64,000 bases of DNA from positions 1,730,321 to 1,794,320 of the forward strand of contig NZ_CP012200.1 of assembly GCF_001484685.1 (NCBI RefSeq), written 5' to 3'. Source of the stretch: Thermococcus sp. 2319x1. Lineage in GTDB: Archaea > Methanobacteriota_B > Thermococci > Thermococcales > Thermococcaceae. The notes beneath the pieces were generated by a model. It was not told where the DNA came from and searched no databases. It saw only the letters and a program-made list of their open reading frames with translations. This document shows positions 1 through 9,005 of this stretch, piece after piece (position 1 is the stretch's first letter; every line of letters begins with the position of its first letter). The translations under genes were made by a program, and so were the position numbers.

Positions 1-85
1 TTGTGAGGATTTCCTCAACTGTCTGAATCCCCTGACCTGCTGCACCGCCCAAAACGATAGAAACATCCTCCTTAAACTCGACCAT
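1..85 (-). CDS. 2-oxoacid:ferredoxin oxidoreductase, N-terminal fragment
   Basis: Only the first 28 codons are in the window; the gene runs off the left edge. The peptide begins MVEFKEDVSIVLGG and continues with AAGQGIQTVEEIL. This is the start of the gamma (POR) domain that opens the fused gamma-alpha subunit of 2-oxoacid:ferredoxin oxidoreductases, CoA-dependent enzymes that oxidise 2-oxoacids and reduce ferredoxin in the cytoplasm. The ATG follows a purine-rich ribosome site (GGAAGGGATGG). The family call rests on the glycine-rich motif alone, so the substrate (pyruvate, 2-oxoglutarate, 2-oxoisovalerate) cannot be assigned. Confidence 0.7.
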   Translation of the reverse strand, partial: MVEFKEDVSIVLGGAAGQGIQTVEEILT

Positions 86-142
86 ATGCCATCCCTTCCA
101 ATAAAGTTCGACTTTCGTCATAATAAGGTTTATGGATTAGGT

Positions 143-160
143 TTATATAATTTTCTTCTA
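143..160 (-). promoter_or_regulatory. BRE/TATA promoter of the 2-oxoacid oxidoreductase gene
   Basis: Read on the minus strand, an A-rich BRE-like stretch (AGAAAA) precedes TTATATAA about 60 bases upstream of the ATG at position 85. An archaeal start about 25 bases downstream would leave a leader of roughly 35 bases. This is an inference from motif and spacing only. Confidence 0.45.
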
Positions 161-222
161 AAGCCCTAACGATGAAGAAAGCAAACAAACTCTGGGAAAA
201 AGACAGAATTAAAGAGAAGAGA

Positions 223-873
223 TCACTCAAGCTTCTTGTAGCAGAACCACCAGTCGTAGCACTCTATCTCGCCCTTGGCCTTCGCTTCCTCGCGTTCTTT
301 AACTTGGTCAACTGTACTGGCCGGTGGGACAATGACTTTGTCACCTATAAGCTCATTGTTGGGCCACTTGTGGGGCAAAGCAACTCCCTTCTCGGTGCTT
401 ATCTTCAGGGCCTTGACGAGCCTTAAAATCTCGTCCCAATCCCTACCAACTTCGGCTGGGTAATAGACTATTGCCCTGATAACGCCTTTGTCATCAACAA
501 CAAAGACCGCTCTGGCAGTTATTGTGGCACCGCTTGGTATCATGCCGAGCCTATCGGCTAGGTCTCCTCTATCGTCTGCTATTACTGGGAAGGTTATCTC
601 CTCCCCGAGGTTCTCCTTGATCCATTCCATCCATTTGATGTGGCTGAATACTTGGTCAACGCTCAGTCCAATTGGCTCAACACCGAGCTCTCTGAACTTA
701 TCGATTCTCTTTTGTAGAGCGTAGAACTCAGTGGTGCAGACCGGGGTAAAGTCGGCCGGGTGGCTGAAAAGAAGGAACCACTTGCCCCTTTCTGCAAAGT
801 AGTCCGGGAGCTTTATCACTCCATGGGTTGTTTTTACCTCAACCTCTGGAAACTTTTCACCGATAGCTACCAT
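223..873 (-). CDS. peroxiredoxin (archaeal Prx6/AhpC type)
   Basis: This 216-aa thiol peroxidase reduces H2O2 and organic peroxides in the cytoplasm. The peroxidatic Cys46 lies in the motif [13 protein letters not shown]. Cys205 and Cys211 sit in a C-terminal CYDWWFC, the arrangement of archaeal Prx6-type enzymes in which a C-terminal cysteine resolves the disulfide. Length matches the family. The reading frame extends eight codons further upstream, but GAGGTGA lies five bases before the MVAIGEK start, which is therefore preferred. It has its own strong promoter and stands alone. Function is confident; the physiological electron donor cannot be read from the sequence. Confidence 0.95.
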   Translation of the reverse strand: MVAIGEKFPEVEVKTTHGVIKLPDYFAERGKWFLLFSHPADFTPVCTTEFYALQKRIDKFRELGVEPIGLSVDQVFSHIKWMEWIKENLGEEITFPVIADDRGDLADRLGMIPSGATITARAVFVVDDKGVIRAIVYYPAEVGRDWDEILRLVKALKISTEKGVALPHKWPNNELIGDKVIVPPASTVDQVKEREEAKAKGEIECYDWWFCYKKLE

Positions 874-916
874 CTTCATCACCTCGCTTGTTTTCATATG
901 AAACTTTTAAAGTTCG

Positions 917-934
917 AATATATAAACCTTTCGG
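917..934 (-). promoter_or_regulatory. BRE/TATA promoter of the peroxiredoxin gene
   Basis: On the minus strand CCGAAAGG (BRE) is followed directly by TTTATATATTC (TATA box), about 45 bases upstream of the chosen ATG. It is one of the cleanest BRE/TATA pairs in the window, as expected for an abundant protein. Confidence 0.65.
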
Positions 935-1004
935 TTTTCCTAACAAAACTCAGAAACCCTAATTAGTTCAGCGACGTTTCCATTCCTAAGTTCGAAAGAA
1001 TAAC

Positions 1005-1745
1005 TCAAAGAGACACAAGTTGTAAAACCAGCCCGGATTTTTCACAGTGCTTCTTCAGTCTCTCAATGATCCTTCTATCTCCCCCGAGTACGGGCCAGAG
1101 GATGGAATCTATGTGGAGGGGAGGTATTCCAACTTCCCTCGAAATTTTCCTCCAGAATTTTACTGGCTCCTCGGATGTAAACCTTCTTGTATAATTTTCG
1201 ATTCTGAAGTCTTTTGGGATGTCGATTTCCATTGGATAGGGGATGAACTCTTTGAAAGCTATCCTTGAGGCATAGCCAAACATTTTTACAGCAAAAACAA
1301 TTGTTTTTGCATCTTCCTTTGAACTCATGACCCCTGCCAGACGATCCCGAAATCTCAGCATGTTGTGGTAGTAATTCCTTAAATCCTCCCCCGTTAGAGA
1401 GTTCAAAAAAGGCTCCAGCTTTTTAAGACGAGCCATCTTTGACTGAATTAATCTCCTGTTGGTTTTCGAGTTTGGTAAGAACTCGGAGTAAGCTGCTACG
1501 ATGCCTTTTGGAGGGTTTTTTGAGAAGTACTCCGAGAACTCCCACCACCAGTTCTCTCCTTTGGCAGAAAGCTGATAGCTAACGATTGAATTAGCCACCA
1601 CAAGCTTGAGAAAGAGCTCACCATCGTTAAGGTTTTTGTAAAGGTTCTCCAAAGCCGAAAACTGCAGGTCAACCTTCTCCTCGATTGTTCTTGCGCATTC
1701 AACACCGAGTTCCTTAAGAATGCTCTTGAGGGCTTCAACTTTCAA
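1005..1745 (-). CDS. archaeal 8-oxoguanine DNA glycosylase (AGOG), N-glycosylase/DNA lyase
   Basis: The protein removes 8-oxoguanine from DNA and nicks the abasic site (base-excision repair). The sequence is that of the AGOG family, a divergent helix-hairpin-helix GPD group: the segment QLSAKGENWWWEFSEYF near residue 60 and PPLHIDSILWPVLGG near residue 220 are characteristic. Length (246 aa) is normal. The frame is open further upstream, but the ribosome site GGTGG lies five bases before a TTG codon, so a TTG start (peptide MKVEALKSIL) is proposed; a start four codons upstream is possible. It is monocistronic, between the peroxiredoxin and the mbx operon. Confidence 0.9.
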   Translation of the reverse strand: MKVEALKSILKELGVECARTIEEKVDLQFSALENLYKNLNDGELFLKLVVANSIVSYQLSAKGENWWWEFSEYFSKNPPKGIVAAYSEFLPNSKTNRRLIQSKMARLKKLEPFLNSLTGEDLRNYYHNMLRFRDRLAGVMSSKEDAKTIVFAVKMFGYASRIAFKEFIPYPMEIDIPKDFRIENYTRRFTSEEPVKFWRKISREVGIPPLHIDSILWPVLGGDRRIIERLKKHCEKSGLVLQLVSL

Positions 1746-1806
1746 TTTTCCCACCAAAAAGAAAAAGGGGGTAAAGCCTTATAGAATTTGCGAAAAATAA
1801 AAGAGG

Positions 1807-2424
1807 CTACTCGGCTTTCTTTTCTTCTTTAGCCTCTTTCTCCTCTGGTGGCTTGGGCTTTGCCGGTGGCTTTAGACCGTAGCCGAGAATCCTGAACTCT
1901 ATCGCTTCACCGTCCCTCAAGATGTATCTTACCCTACCATCTTCAAGGTGCTCTATCTTCGCTAAAGGATGCCTGTAGTCTTTGAACTTTCTAACCTTCT
2001 CCTCCGGCAGGGGAACCCAGTCAAATAGCTCAAGCTCTTCCTCTTTCCACTCGGTTGTGAGGAGATAATTCTCCACATAGCCCAAGGCATTTGTGGGACA
2101 GACATCAACACAGAACTGGCAGAAAGTACAGCGTCCGTAGTCTATCTTCGGGTGGGCCCTCTTCTCGCCCTCTATCCAAGTCATCTCTATTGCCCTCGCT
2201 GGGCATATCTGGCCACACATGTTACAGCCTATGCACGTTTTCCAGTTGAGCGTGTGGAACCCCCTATACTTCTCGGCTATTTGTGTCTGTTCGTAGGGAA
2301 TCTTAATGGTAACGGGTTTTTTGAAGAGGTACTTAAGCCCAAGCCACGGCTTGAGGAATGAGGGTTTCTTCTTAACTTTCTCCTCAGGGGCAACTTTAAA
2401 TTCAACCTGTTTTGCGCTCTCCAT
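1807..2424 (-). CDS. mbxN: MbxN, NuoI-like 2x[4Fe-4S] ferredoxin subunit of the sulfane sulfur reductase
   Basis: This is the last gene of the 13-gene mbx operon. It carries two [4Fe-4S] motifs, CIGCNMCGQICP and CTFCQFCVDVCP, in the layout of NuoI/MbhN, and a charged Lys/Glu/Pro-rich C-terminal tail. In the Mbx (Mbs) complex this peripheral subunit passes electrons from reduced ferredoxin toward the cluster chain and the MbxL site on the cytoplasmic face of the membrane. The ATG at 2424 follows GGTGAT; the frame opens three codons earlier at a GTG that overlaps the ribosome site. The operon's gene order separates it from the related Mbh hydrogenase. Confidence 0.93.
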   Translation of the reverse strand: MESAKQVEFKVAPEEKVKKKPSFLKPWLGLKYLFKKPVTIKIPYEQTQIAEKYRGFHTLNWKTCIGCNMCGQICPARAIEMTWIEGEKRAHPKIDYGRCTFCQFCVDVCPTNALGYVENYLLTTEWKEEELELFDWVPLPEEKVRKFKDYRHPLAKIEHLEDGRVRYILRDGEAIEFRILGYGLKPPAKPKPPEEKEAKEEKKAE

Positions 2425-2429
2425 TTTTA

Positions 2430-3605
2430 TCACCTGTCTATGTCGGGTGGGCAGTTGTCGAGGCTCACCAAAATCACGGACACGTCTGCCAACCTCGCTC
2501 CAACCAAAAGCTGCTCTATGACTCTGATTCCATGGGCTATGCTCGGGCCTCTTATCTGAACCCTGTAAGGCTTGTTTCCTCCATCGCTTACTACATAAGC
2601 CCCAAAGTCACCTTTGCTCGACTCCACGTGAGCGTAAGCGTCTCCAGCTGGCACCTTAAACCTTGGAAGGGCCTTAAAGCCAGCGTGCTCCACCTTGTAT
2701 GGCCCGCTCGGTGGCCCCATTTCAAGGAGCTGTTCAAGGATGTAAAGATCCTGTTCAAGTTCAAACCTTCTTACGAGAACTCTTGCCAAGGCGTCTCCCT
2801 CTCTAAGCACCGGCACCTCAAAGTCAAGCTCTGGGTAAAGGAGATATGGGTCGAGCCTTCTGACATCGGCCCTAACTCCCGTTGCTCTGAGGTTTGGCCC
2901 GGTTACACCTTCTTCTAAGGCAAATTTCTTGTCCATAACCCCAATTCCCTCAAGCCTCTTGAATGTGATGTAGTTCTCAAAGAGGACGTTGTCAAAGTCT
3001 TTAAGTTTGTCTTTTAGATACTCCACAGTGTCCTTCAACTGCCTTAACCACTTGTCACCGGGTATGTCCCTTCTAACTCCGCCCGGAATCGTGTAGATGT
3101 GATAAACCCTCGCTCCGGTAAGCTGCTCGAAGAGCGCCATGAACCTCTCTCTATAAGCGGCGGCCCACTGTCCAGCGGTGTAGACACCGAGCTTAAACGC
3201 CATTCCCATAGTCCAGAACAGGTAAGCGCTAACCCTTGCCATCTCGAGAACCGTTGTCCTTATCCATTGGGCTCTCTCCGGAACCTCCCATCCCATGAGC
3301 TCGTCAACTGCCATCGAGTAGATTGCCTCCGGCACATCTGGCTCGGGAACGCATATTCTCAAAAGGAGGGCTATGTTTGTGTACCATGGCCTGTATTCGG
3401 CAAGCTTCTCAAACCCTCTGTGGAGGAAACCGGGGTTAGCTATGGCCTTGACCACCCTGTTACCGTCCATTTTAAGGATTAGGCTGTAGTTCTCGGTGGC
3501 CATGTGCTGTGGCCCAAAGAACAACTCGTAAGTGTCCTTTTCAAGGGGTAAAAGCTCCATCCCATTTTCTCTCGCTTCCCTAATCAACTCCTGTTGTGAA
3601 ACCAT
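2430..3605 (-). CDS. mbxL: MbxL, NuoD/NiFe-hydrogenase-large-like catalytic subunit
   Basis: This 391-aa protein is homologous to NiFe-hydrogenase large subunits and NuoD. The two CxxC motifs that bind Ni-Fe in hydrogenases are each reduced to one cysteine: Cys85 in RICVPEP and Cys385 in DNCPPDIDR. That is the known hallmark of MbxL, which reduces polysulfide (sulfane sulfur) instead of protons. The C-terminal tail ends at DIDR with no extension for maturation cleavage. GAGGTGA lies seven bases before the ATG. It is cotranscribed with mbxK upstream and mbxN downstream. Confidence 0.95.
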   Translation of the reverse strand: MVSQQELIREARENGMELLPLEKDTYELFFGPQHMATENYSLILKMDGNRVVKAIANPGFLHRGFEKLAEYRPWYTNIALLLRICVPEPDVPEAIYSMAVDELMGWEVPERAQWIRTTVLEMARVSAYLFWTMGMAFKLGVYTAGQWAAAYRERFMALFEQLTGARVYHIYTIPGGVRRDIPGDKWLRQLKDTVEYLKDKLKDFDNVLFENYITFKRLEGIGVMDKKFALEEGVTGPNLRATGVRADVRRLDPYLLYPELDFEVPVLREGDALARVLVRRFELEQDLYILEQLLEMGPPSGPYKVEHAGFKALPRFKVPAGDAYAHVESSKGDFGAYVVSDGGNKPYRVQIRGPSIAHGIRVIEQLLVGARLADVSVILVSLDNCPPDIDR

Positions 3606-3615
3606 CTATCTCACC

Positions 3616-4143
3616 TCAGATCACATAGTTTTCCTTATCCTCTTCAAACCTATCGAGCAGTTTGTACTTCCTCTTGACATAGCCAAGCATGTCAAAGTCC
3701 TTCCTGTGAGAAACCCCGGCTTCTCTGTCCTCATCTTCAAGAATCCATGGCATTTCAAGCTTATCGTTACCCTCAAAGGTTACCTTGTAGAATTCATGGG
3801 CGTCTCTCTCATAAGTTTCTGCTACCGGATAGATGTCCCTAACACTTGGAACCTTTGCCCTATCAACGTCCCTTGGAATCCTCGTCTTTACAAAGGCATG
3901 AACTGCATATGTGTAGCTCCACATCTGGTAAACGAGCTCTATCTCACCGTCCTTTGGCCAATCAACCGCCGTTATCTGCATCATCGACTCAAAGTTGTTT
4001 TCCTTGAGGAGGAGAAGAAACTCCCTTATCCTGTCGGCTGGAATCTTGAATTCTATTCTTCTCTGCCTTCTAACCCTCCCCTCTGCGTACGGTGCTTTTT
4101 GGAGTATGGTATCCACGATTACCTGCTCTTTTTCAAGGCTCAT
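3616..4143 (-). CDS. mbxK: MbxK, NuoC-like 30 kDa subunit
   Basis: This 175-aa protein matches the NADH dehydrogenase 30 kDa/NuoC family, including the conserved stretch DIYPVAETYERDAHEFYKVTFEG. In Mbx it packs against MbxL in the peripheral arm and has no cofactor. The start overlaps the mbxJ stop by four bases, indicating translational coupling. The ending CDS is ten bases before mbxL. Confidence 0.92.
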   Translation of the reverse strand: MSLEKEQVIVDTILQKAPYAEGRVRRQRRIEFKIPADRIREFLLLLKENNFESMMQITAVDWPKDGEIELVYQMWSYTYAVHAFVKTRIPRDVDRAKVPSVRDIYPVAETYERDAHEFYKVTFEGNDKLEMPWILEDEDREAGVSHRKDFDMLGYVKRKYKLLDRFEEDKENYVI

Positions 4144-4727
4144 TGCTCTCCTCCTCCAGTTTCTTTCTTTTTATTCATTAGCCATGGAATCCATCTTCTC
4201 GCGGTTCTCTCCCTCCAGCCCTCACCAAAGAGCTCGTCCTGGTTCTTCTTATAGTATTCGTAGTTTTCCCTGTAGCGCTTCCATCCATCGGCTTTGCCCG
4301 TTTCTATGAGTTCCATCATCTTCTTTATTCCGTCCATCACAGCCTCCGGCCTCGGCATACAGCCGGCTATTGCCACATCCACCGGGATGTACTTATCAAG
4401 GTGCTTTATTGCGTTGTAAGCGTCCCAGTAAATGCCGCCGTTGAGGGGACATGAACCGTGGGCGAGTACGTACTTAGGATCGGGCTGCATCTCGTAGGTT
4501 ATTATTATTCTCTTCAGGGTCTTTGGAGTTACATAACCGGTGATGAGGAAGAGATCGGCCATTCTCGGCGCTGGATTGGGCATCATACCGAAACGCTCAA
4601 GGTCGTATCTTGAGGTCATTAATGGGGGCATTTCTATACCCCCACATCCTGTACAGAATGCAACAATCCACATGCTTCTCTTTCTCGCAAAGTTGATGAG
4701 CGGTTCATACAACCTCCAATCTACCAT
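4140..4727 (-). CDS. mbxJ: MbxJ, NuoB-like [4Fe-4S] subunit
   Basis: The NuoB/hydrogenase-small-subunit family protein (195 aa) carries the cysteines for the proximal [4Fe-4S] cluster: CTGCGGIEMPP near residue 26, GSCPLNGG, and AGCMPRPEA. The cluster donates electrons to the MbxL site. The ATG at 4727 follows GAGGTGG; the frame opens three codons earlier at GTG. It lies ten bases after the end of mbxM and overlaps mbxK by four bases. Confidence 0.93.
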   Translation of the reverse strand: MVDWRLYEPLINFARKRSMWIVAFCTGCGGIEMPPLMTSRYDLERFGMMPNPAPRMADLFLITGYVTPKTLKRIIITYEMQPDPKYVLAHGSCPLNGGIYWDAYNAIKHLDKYIPVDVAIAGCMPRPEAVMDGIKKMMELIETGKADGWKRYRENYEYYKKNQDELFGEGWRERTARRWIPWLMNKKKETGGGEQ

Positions 4728-4737
4728 CTTCTCCACC

Positions 4738-5667
4738 TCACAAGCTTGCTAAGATAGCTCCAAGGGCCGCTATAATTGTGGGCCACTTCCAGTAGAACTT
4801 TGCGGCTTGATCTATGGTGAACCTCGGGAATATTGCGCCAACGAATGTCGCTATCAGCAGTACCGCCACCTGCTTGACGAGGAGCACGGCAAGGCTCGCT
4901 ATGGTGTTGAGTATCGGACTTGCAAATGCCGTGACCACTCCTCCGCCGAGGAAGATGTTGGCGAAGAACAGCGTCTCCGCGAAGAGGGCTATGGCGTGCT
5001 GTATCTGCAGTATTCCCATGTGCTTTCCTCCGAACTCCACCATTGGACCGAGGGATATCTCACCCGGGGCTATCATGATGTCGAAGGGCTCCTTTCCGAA
5101 CATCGCCTGCAGGACAATATCATAGGCTATCGCAGCAAGCAAGAGCGGAAGGTGAATTATGCTCCAGCCCATTGTCTGCTGGGCCATGACTATTTCGTAG
5201 GTGCTGAAGGTTCCGTAAAATTCAGCCAAGGCGATTATGGCAAATCCGAGCGGTACTTGAATCGCTAAAAGTGTAAGCAGGGCTCTCTGGGCACCAATGC
5301 CCGCATAAGGGTTCCCCGAGCTCATTGCAGCGAACATTATTCCCAGCATTGGGATTTCGAGGAGGAAGGTGATGAGGATTAAATCACCATAGGCTCTAAG
5401 GATTCCAATGCTGCCAAGTGGAATGAACATCAGGGCCAATATTGTCGCTCCTAAAGCGTAGATTACGCCAAAGTCGTAGATCAAACCGTGGGTTATGTTG
5501 CTCTTTTTGGAGAGAAGCTTTATTGTATCAAGGATGGGCTGGTAAATCGGGGGCCCAATCCTTCTGTGAATTCTTGCCGTGACTATTCTGATTATTCCCA
5601 TGAACATGAACCCTACAAAGGTCGCATAAATTAAAATTAGGAGAGCCTTCAAAGCGGTTTCAATCAT
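4738..5667 (-). CDS. mbxM: MbxM, NuoH-like membrane subunit
   Basis: This 309-aa, highly hydrophobic protein matches NuoH/MbhM, the membrane anchor that couples the peripheral redox arm to the antiporter-like subunits. RIHRRIGPPIYQPILDTIKLL near residue 32 and FDIMIAPGEISLGPMVEFGGKHMG in the second half are the conserved cytoplasmic loops that face the redox module. It begins immediately after mbxH'. Confidence 0.94.
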   Translation of the reverse strand: MIETALKALLILIYATFVGFMFMGIIRIVTARIHRRIGPPIYQPILDTIKLLSKKSNITHGLIYDFGVIYALGATILALMFIPLGSIGILRAYGDLILITFLLEIPMLGIMFAAMSSGNPYAGIGAQRALLTLLAIQVPLGFAIIALAEFYGTFSTYEIVMAQQTMGWSIIHLPLLLAAIAYDIVLQAMFGKEPFDIMIAPGEISLGPMVEFGGKHMGILQIQHAIALFAETLFFANIFLGGGVVTAFASPILNTIASLAVLLVKQVAVLLIATFVGAIFPRFTIDQAAKFYWKWPTIIAALGAILASL

Positions 5668-5670
5668 TCT

Positions 5671-7524
5671 TTACACCCCCCACAGTGCAAGGATTAGCAA
5701 GATTATTGCCAGATACCACGCGTAGCTTTGGACGCTTCCGTTGTAGATGTAGTTTCTCAAAACCTCGGCCAAGTCCTCAACCCATGCCCCAATGTCGCGG
5801 TAAAGCCTATCGAAGCTTATCCTGAGCCAGAAGGCAAGGGCCTCCTTGAGCGGAAGGAAGAAGTTCCTCCTTATGGTTAGGTTGTACTCCATTGTAACGG
5901 GGTTAGCGGATTGATATGTATCGGTAACTGGCACTTTCCTGACCTTTGCCCCAAGGAAGTAGATTATTCCAGCTATTATGATGCCCACTATGAGGTATAT
6001 CACTATCGCGAGAGCGTTGTACCTTCCAAAGCCAAGGTCGAGGACGAAGAGGTTTCCGCCGATAACTTCCTTTCCAAATATTTTGTTGAGTTCCCTCGCA
6101 ACGAGGCCGGGCGCTATGCCCAGGACAACGTTGAAAAGTGCTAAGATTGCCATCGCTATCGCCATTGGCAGCGGGGCATCCTTGGTGTCGTCAAGGTCGG
6201 TTGGCCTTTGCCCGAACCAGACGGCGTATGTGAACCTTATTAGGTAGACAAAACCTATTGCGCTTCCAAAGAAGACTATACCACCAAGTATTGGAAGGTT
6301 CTGGCTTATAACGGCTTCAAAGAGCACCCACTTGCTGGCAAAGCCAACGAGTGGGGGTATTCCGGCTAAGCTTAAAATCGCCACGAAGGCCATGGCGAAG
6401 GTGAAGGGCATCTTCTCGGCCAGTCCTCCCATGTCCGCAAAGGTCGTCTTGCCCGTTCTGTAAACGATGGTGGCCACTATGAGGAAGAACAACCCCTTGA
6501 AGAGTGCGTGGCTTAGAGCGTGGAACAGAGCTGCCTGCATGCTTAAAGCCGTGCCCACTCCTATGCCCACCAGTATGTAGCCGATTTGGCTTATACTTGA
6601 ATAAGCGAAGAGCTTTCTTATGTCCTCTTGAAGAGCCGCCAAAAGACCACCGACGATTATTGTTAAACCACCGAGGAAGGCTATAATGTAGCCGAACTTT
6701 GTCGTGCTTCTAAACCCTCCAAGTTCGATAGCCAGGCGAGTCCCCATGAGGATGTAGAGCATTACAAGACCATAAACACCGGCTTTGCTTAGAACTCCGC
6801 TGAACATTGCTGCGTAGCTTTGATTGGTCTCGGAGTAAGCGTCGGGCGCCCAAACGTGGAGTGGAAACATTCCCGCTTTAACTCCAAATGCAATGAGGAA
6901 GAGCAGGTATATAAGGGCGCTCTCACCTTTGCTGAAAACCGTATCTGCCCCAAAAGCCGCTGCATAAGCTTCTTTGTACATTGCCTGCTGTATCTGGGCA
7001 AAGTCAAACGTGCCGAGCTTTGCGTAAATAATTCCCAGTGCAATAAGCATCGCATATGCTCCAAAGACACTCAACAAGAAGTACTTTAGCGAAGCAGCTC
7101 TGTTGTAGCGGAGGACCATCATGAAGCTCGCAAAGGTCATTATTTCCCAGAAGATGAAGAAAGTCATAAGGTCGTTTGCGAGGAATACTCCAAGTACTCC
7201 GCTGAGGCTCATTAACGCAAATAACCATTCATAGCTGTCCTTAGCAGTCGAAACCAGTGCCAAAACTGCCGAAAATCCCACCAAAGCACCTATCCCTAGG
7301 AAGAACCAGTTCAATGTGTTTAGGGCAAAGGTTAGCTTAAAGACGCCCAAGTTGAGGACAAAGCTAAGGCCCTCGCCCGTCTTCTGGTATAGCAGAGCGG
7401 TGTATCCGAGTGAGACCCCGGCTCCTAAAACACCAAGGGTCTCTCTAATGCCTTTCATGTCAATGAGCCACGCCAGAGCACCGGCTATTAGGGGAGCAAA
7501 TATAACTAAGGCAAGTTCGTTCAT
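5671..7524 (-). CDS. mbxH': MbxH', second antiporter-like (NuoL/MrpD-type) subunit
   Basis: This 617-aa polytopic protein belongs to the proton/sodium-conducting NuoL/M/N-MrpA/D family. Conserved membrane residues are visible in FWEIMTFASFMMV, in the transmembrane Lys region of LLFLIAFGVKAGMFPLHVWAPDAY, and in FAYSSISQIGYILVG. The C-terminal extension with further helices fits the H' subunit, which takes the place of MbhI and provides an extra ion pathway. Having both H and H' before M distinguishes Mbx from Mbh. It overlaps mbxH by four bases. Confidence 0.93.
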   Translation of the reverse strand: MNELALVIFAPLIAGALAWLIDMKGIRETLGVLGAGVSLGYTALLYQKTGEGLSFVLNLGVFKLTFALNTLNWFFLGIGALVGFSAVLALVSTAKDSYEWLFALMSLSGVLGVFLANDLMTFFIFWEIMTFASFMMVLRYNRAASLKYFLLSVFGAYAMLIALGIIYAKLGTFDFAQIQQAMYKEAYAAAFGADTVFSKGESALIYLLFLIAFGVKAGMFPLHVWAPDAYSETNQSYAAMFSGVLSKAGVYGLVMLYILMGTRLAIELGGFRSTTKFGYIIAFLGGLTIIVGGLLAALQEDIRKLFAYSSISQIGYILVGIGVGTALSMQAALFHALSHALFKGLFFLIVATIVYRTGKTTFADMGGLAEKMPFTFAMAFVAILSLAGIPPLVGFASKWVLFEAVISQNLPILGGIVFFGSAIGFVYLIRFTYAVWFGQRPTDLDDTKDAPLPMAIAMAILALFNVVLGIAPGLVARELNKIFGKEVIGGNLFVLDLGFGRYNALAIVIYLIVGIIIAGIIYFLGAKVRKVPVTDTYQSANPVTMEYNLTIRRNFFLPLKEALAFWLRISFDRLYRDIGAWVEDLAEVLRNYIYNGSVQSYAWYLAIILLILALWGV

Positions 7525-9005
7525 GGGCTCACCCCCATTAGAGGAACGTTCTTAACATACTGGGCAACGTTGAAGATGTCACTTCCAGCTTTCTGCATAA
7601 CATTCCAGAATGGTTCTGGATAGATTCCAATGAGCATTATTAACGCCACCAGCAAGAGCATCACCAATGCCAGCACGCTGTTTTCCTTCACTTTCTCGCC
7701 CTCTCCCTTGAACCATATTGTGTGTATCAGCCTTATGTAATAGGTAGCCTCCACCAAGCTTGCACCCAAGATCAGTGCGACCACCCAAGTGTACCGAGCA
7801 TTTAACGCGGCAAGGATAAGTTGCATTTTGCTCCAGAAGATGTTGAATAGCGGTATCCCAATGATGCTTATTGCACCAATGGTTATTGCAAACGCGGTTA
7901 CCGGCATTCTCTTTCCTAAGCCTTCAAATTTGTCCATTTCTGCCCCTCCAAGCTCCACCGCAACGTAGCCAACTGCCAAGAACATAAGGGCTTTAACTAT
8001 TGCATGGTTAAACATATGGAATACGCTTGCGCTTACACCGCTTGCTGTTCCCAAGGCTAAGCCCACGGCAATCAGACCAACCTGAGCTATACTGGAATAG
8101 GCAAACATTCTCTTGACATTGCTCTGTCTTAACGCACTCATCTCACCAACGATAACAGTGAGGGTCCCCAAGATTATCAGCAACCTTAGGATTGAACTCC
8201 ATCCTTCTGCGGCGCTGAGAATATACACAACCCTTCCGATTGCGTATAAAGAGGCTTTAACCACAAAGGCGGAGAACATTGCCGTCACTGGGTGTGGGGC
8301 TTCTTGATACGCATCAGGCGCCCAGGCGTTAAGTGGGAACTGCTCCGCCTCAACTGCCAATCCAAAGATAAGCAATGCTAAACCTACTTTAGCAGCGATG
8401 GGATTAATTAGATTTGCCAACTGTGCAATGTGAGCCATGTTGAGCGTTCCAAGACTACCGTAAATCAAGGCGATACCGACGAGGAAAAAGCTTGAGCCAA
8501 CTCCTCCGAGGACAATGTACTTTAGAGCAGCTTCACTCGCTTCTCCGGTTTTGTTGTAAGCGGTCAATGCATAAGCGCTGATTGCGGTGATCTCCATGAA
8601 GACGAAGAGGTTGAAGAGGTCTCCAGTGGAAATCATACCGGTTGCACCGAGCATGAGGAGCAAGAACAACATTGCATACTTGTCCTTTGGTTCAACGCTA
8701 ACGGATTTAACGCTAAAGATTGCCATCAGGAAGCTGGCAACTGCAATAACTAAGACGAAGAGTGCTGCAAAGTGCCCAATGTAAAGGTTGATTCCCACTG
8801 GGGGCTTGAATCCACCTGTCATGATTATTATGGGCTTTCCAGTTGAGTAAACCTCGCTAAACACCCATGCTGCAATTCCGGTCTGGATTAGCGTTACCAA
8901 AGCCAAGAAGGGCATCACTGCATTTTTGCTAATTCTCTTGAGTATTGGAATGAAGAATGCACTAAACAACGGTAACGCGATGAGGAGTGAAGCGTACTGA
9001 CTCAT
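7521..9005 (-). CDS. mbxH: MbxH, MrpD/NuoN-type antiporter subunit
   Basis: This 494-aa membrane protein is the MrpD-like subunit of the Na+/H+ antiporter module. It shows the family motifs FVFMEITAISAYALTAY, a Lys/Glu-containing helix before EQFPLNAWAPDAYQEAPHPV, and FAYSSIAQVGLIAVG. It probably translocates Na+ or H+ as MbxL reduces polysulfide. It overlaps both neighbouring genes by four bases, so translation is coupled. Confidence 0.93.
   Translation of the reverse strand: MSQYASLLIALPLFSAFFIPILKRISKNAVMPFLALVTLIQTGIAAWVFSEVYSTGKPIIIMTGGFKPPVGINLYIGHFAALFVLVIAVASFLMAIFSVKSVSVEPKDKYAMLFLLLMLGATGMISTGDLFNLFVFMEITAISAYALTAYNKTGEASEAALKYIVLGGVGSSFFLVGIALIYGSLGTLNMAHIAQLANLINPIAAKVGLALLIFGLAVEAEQFPLNAWAPDAYQEAPHPVTAMFSAFVVKASLYAIGRVVYILSAAEGWSSILRLLIILGTLTVIVGEMSALRQSNVKRMFAYSSIAQVGLIAVGLALGTASGVSASVFHMFNHAIVKALMFLAVGYVAVELGGAEMDKFEGLGKRMPVTAFAITIGAISIIGIPLFNIFWSKMQLILAALNARYTWVVALILGASLVEATYYIRLIHTIWFKGEGEKVKENSVLALVMLLLVALIMLIGIYPEPFWNVMQKAGSDIFNVAQYVKNVPLMGVSP

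Noticed and set aside
172-426. 84-codon open frame on the plus strand
   Set aside because: It overlaps the peroxiredoxin gene antisense over most of its length, has no ribosome site and no recognisable family.
7549-7557. GTTn3AAC (GTTCTTAAC) in the mbxH region
   Set aside because: It lies within the coding end of mbxH, far from a promoter. The nine-base motif with six fixed positions is expected by chance several times in 64 kb.
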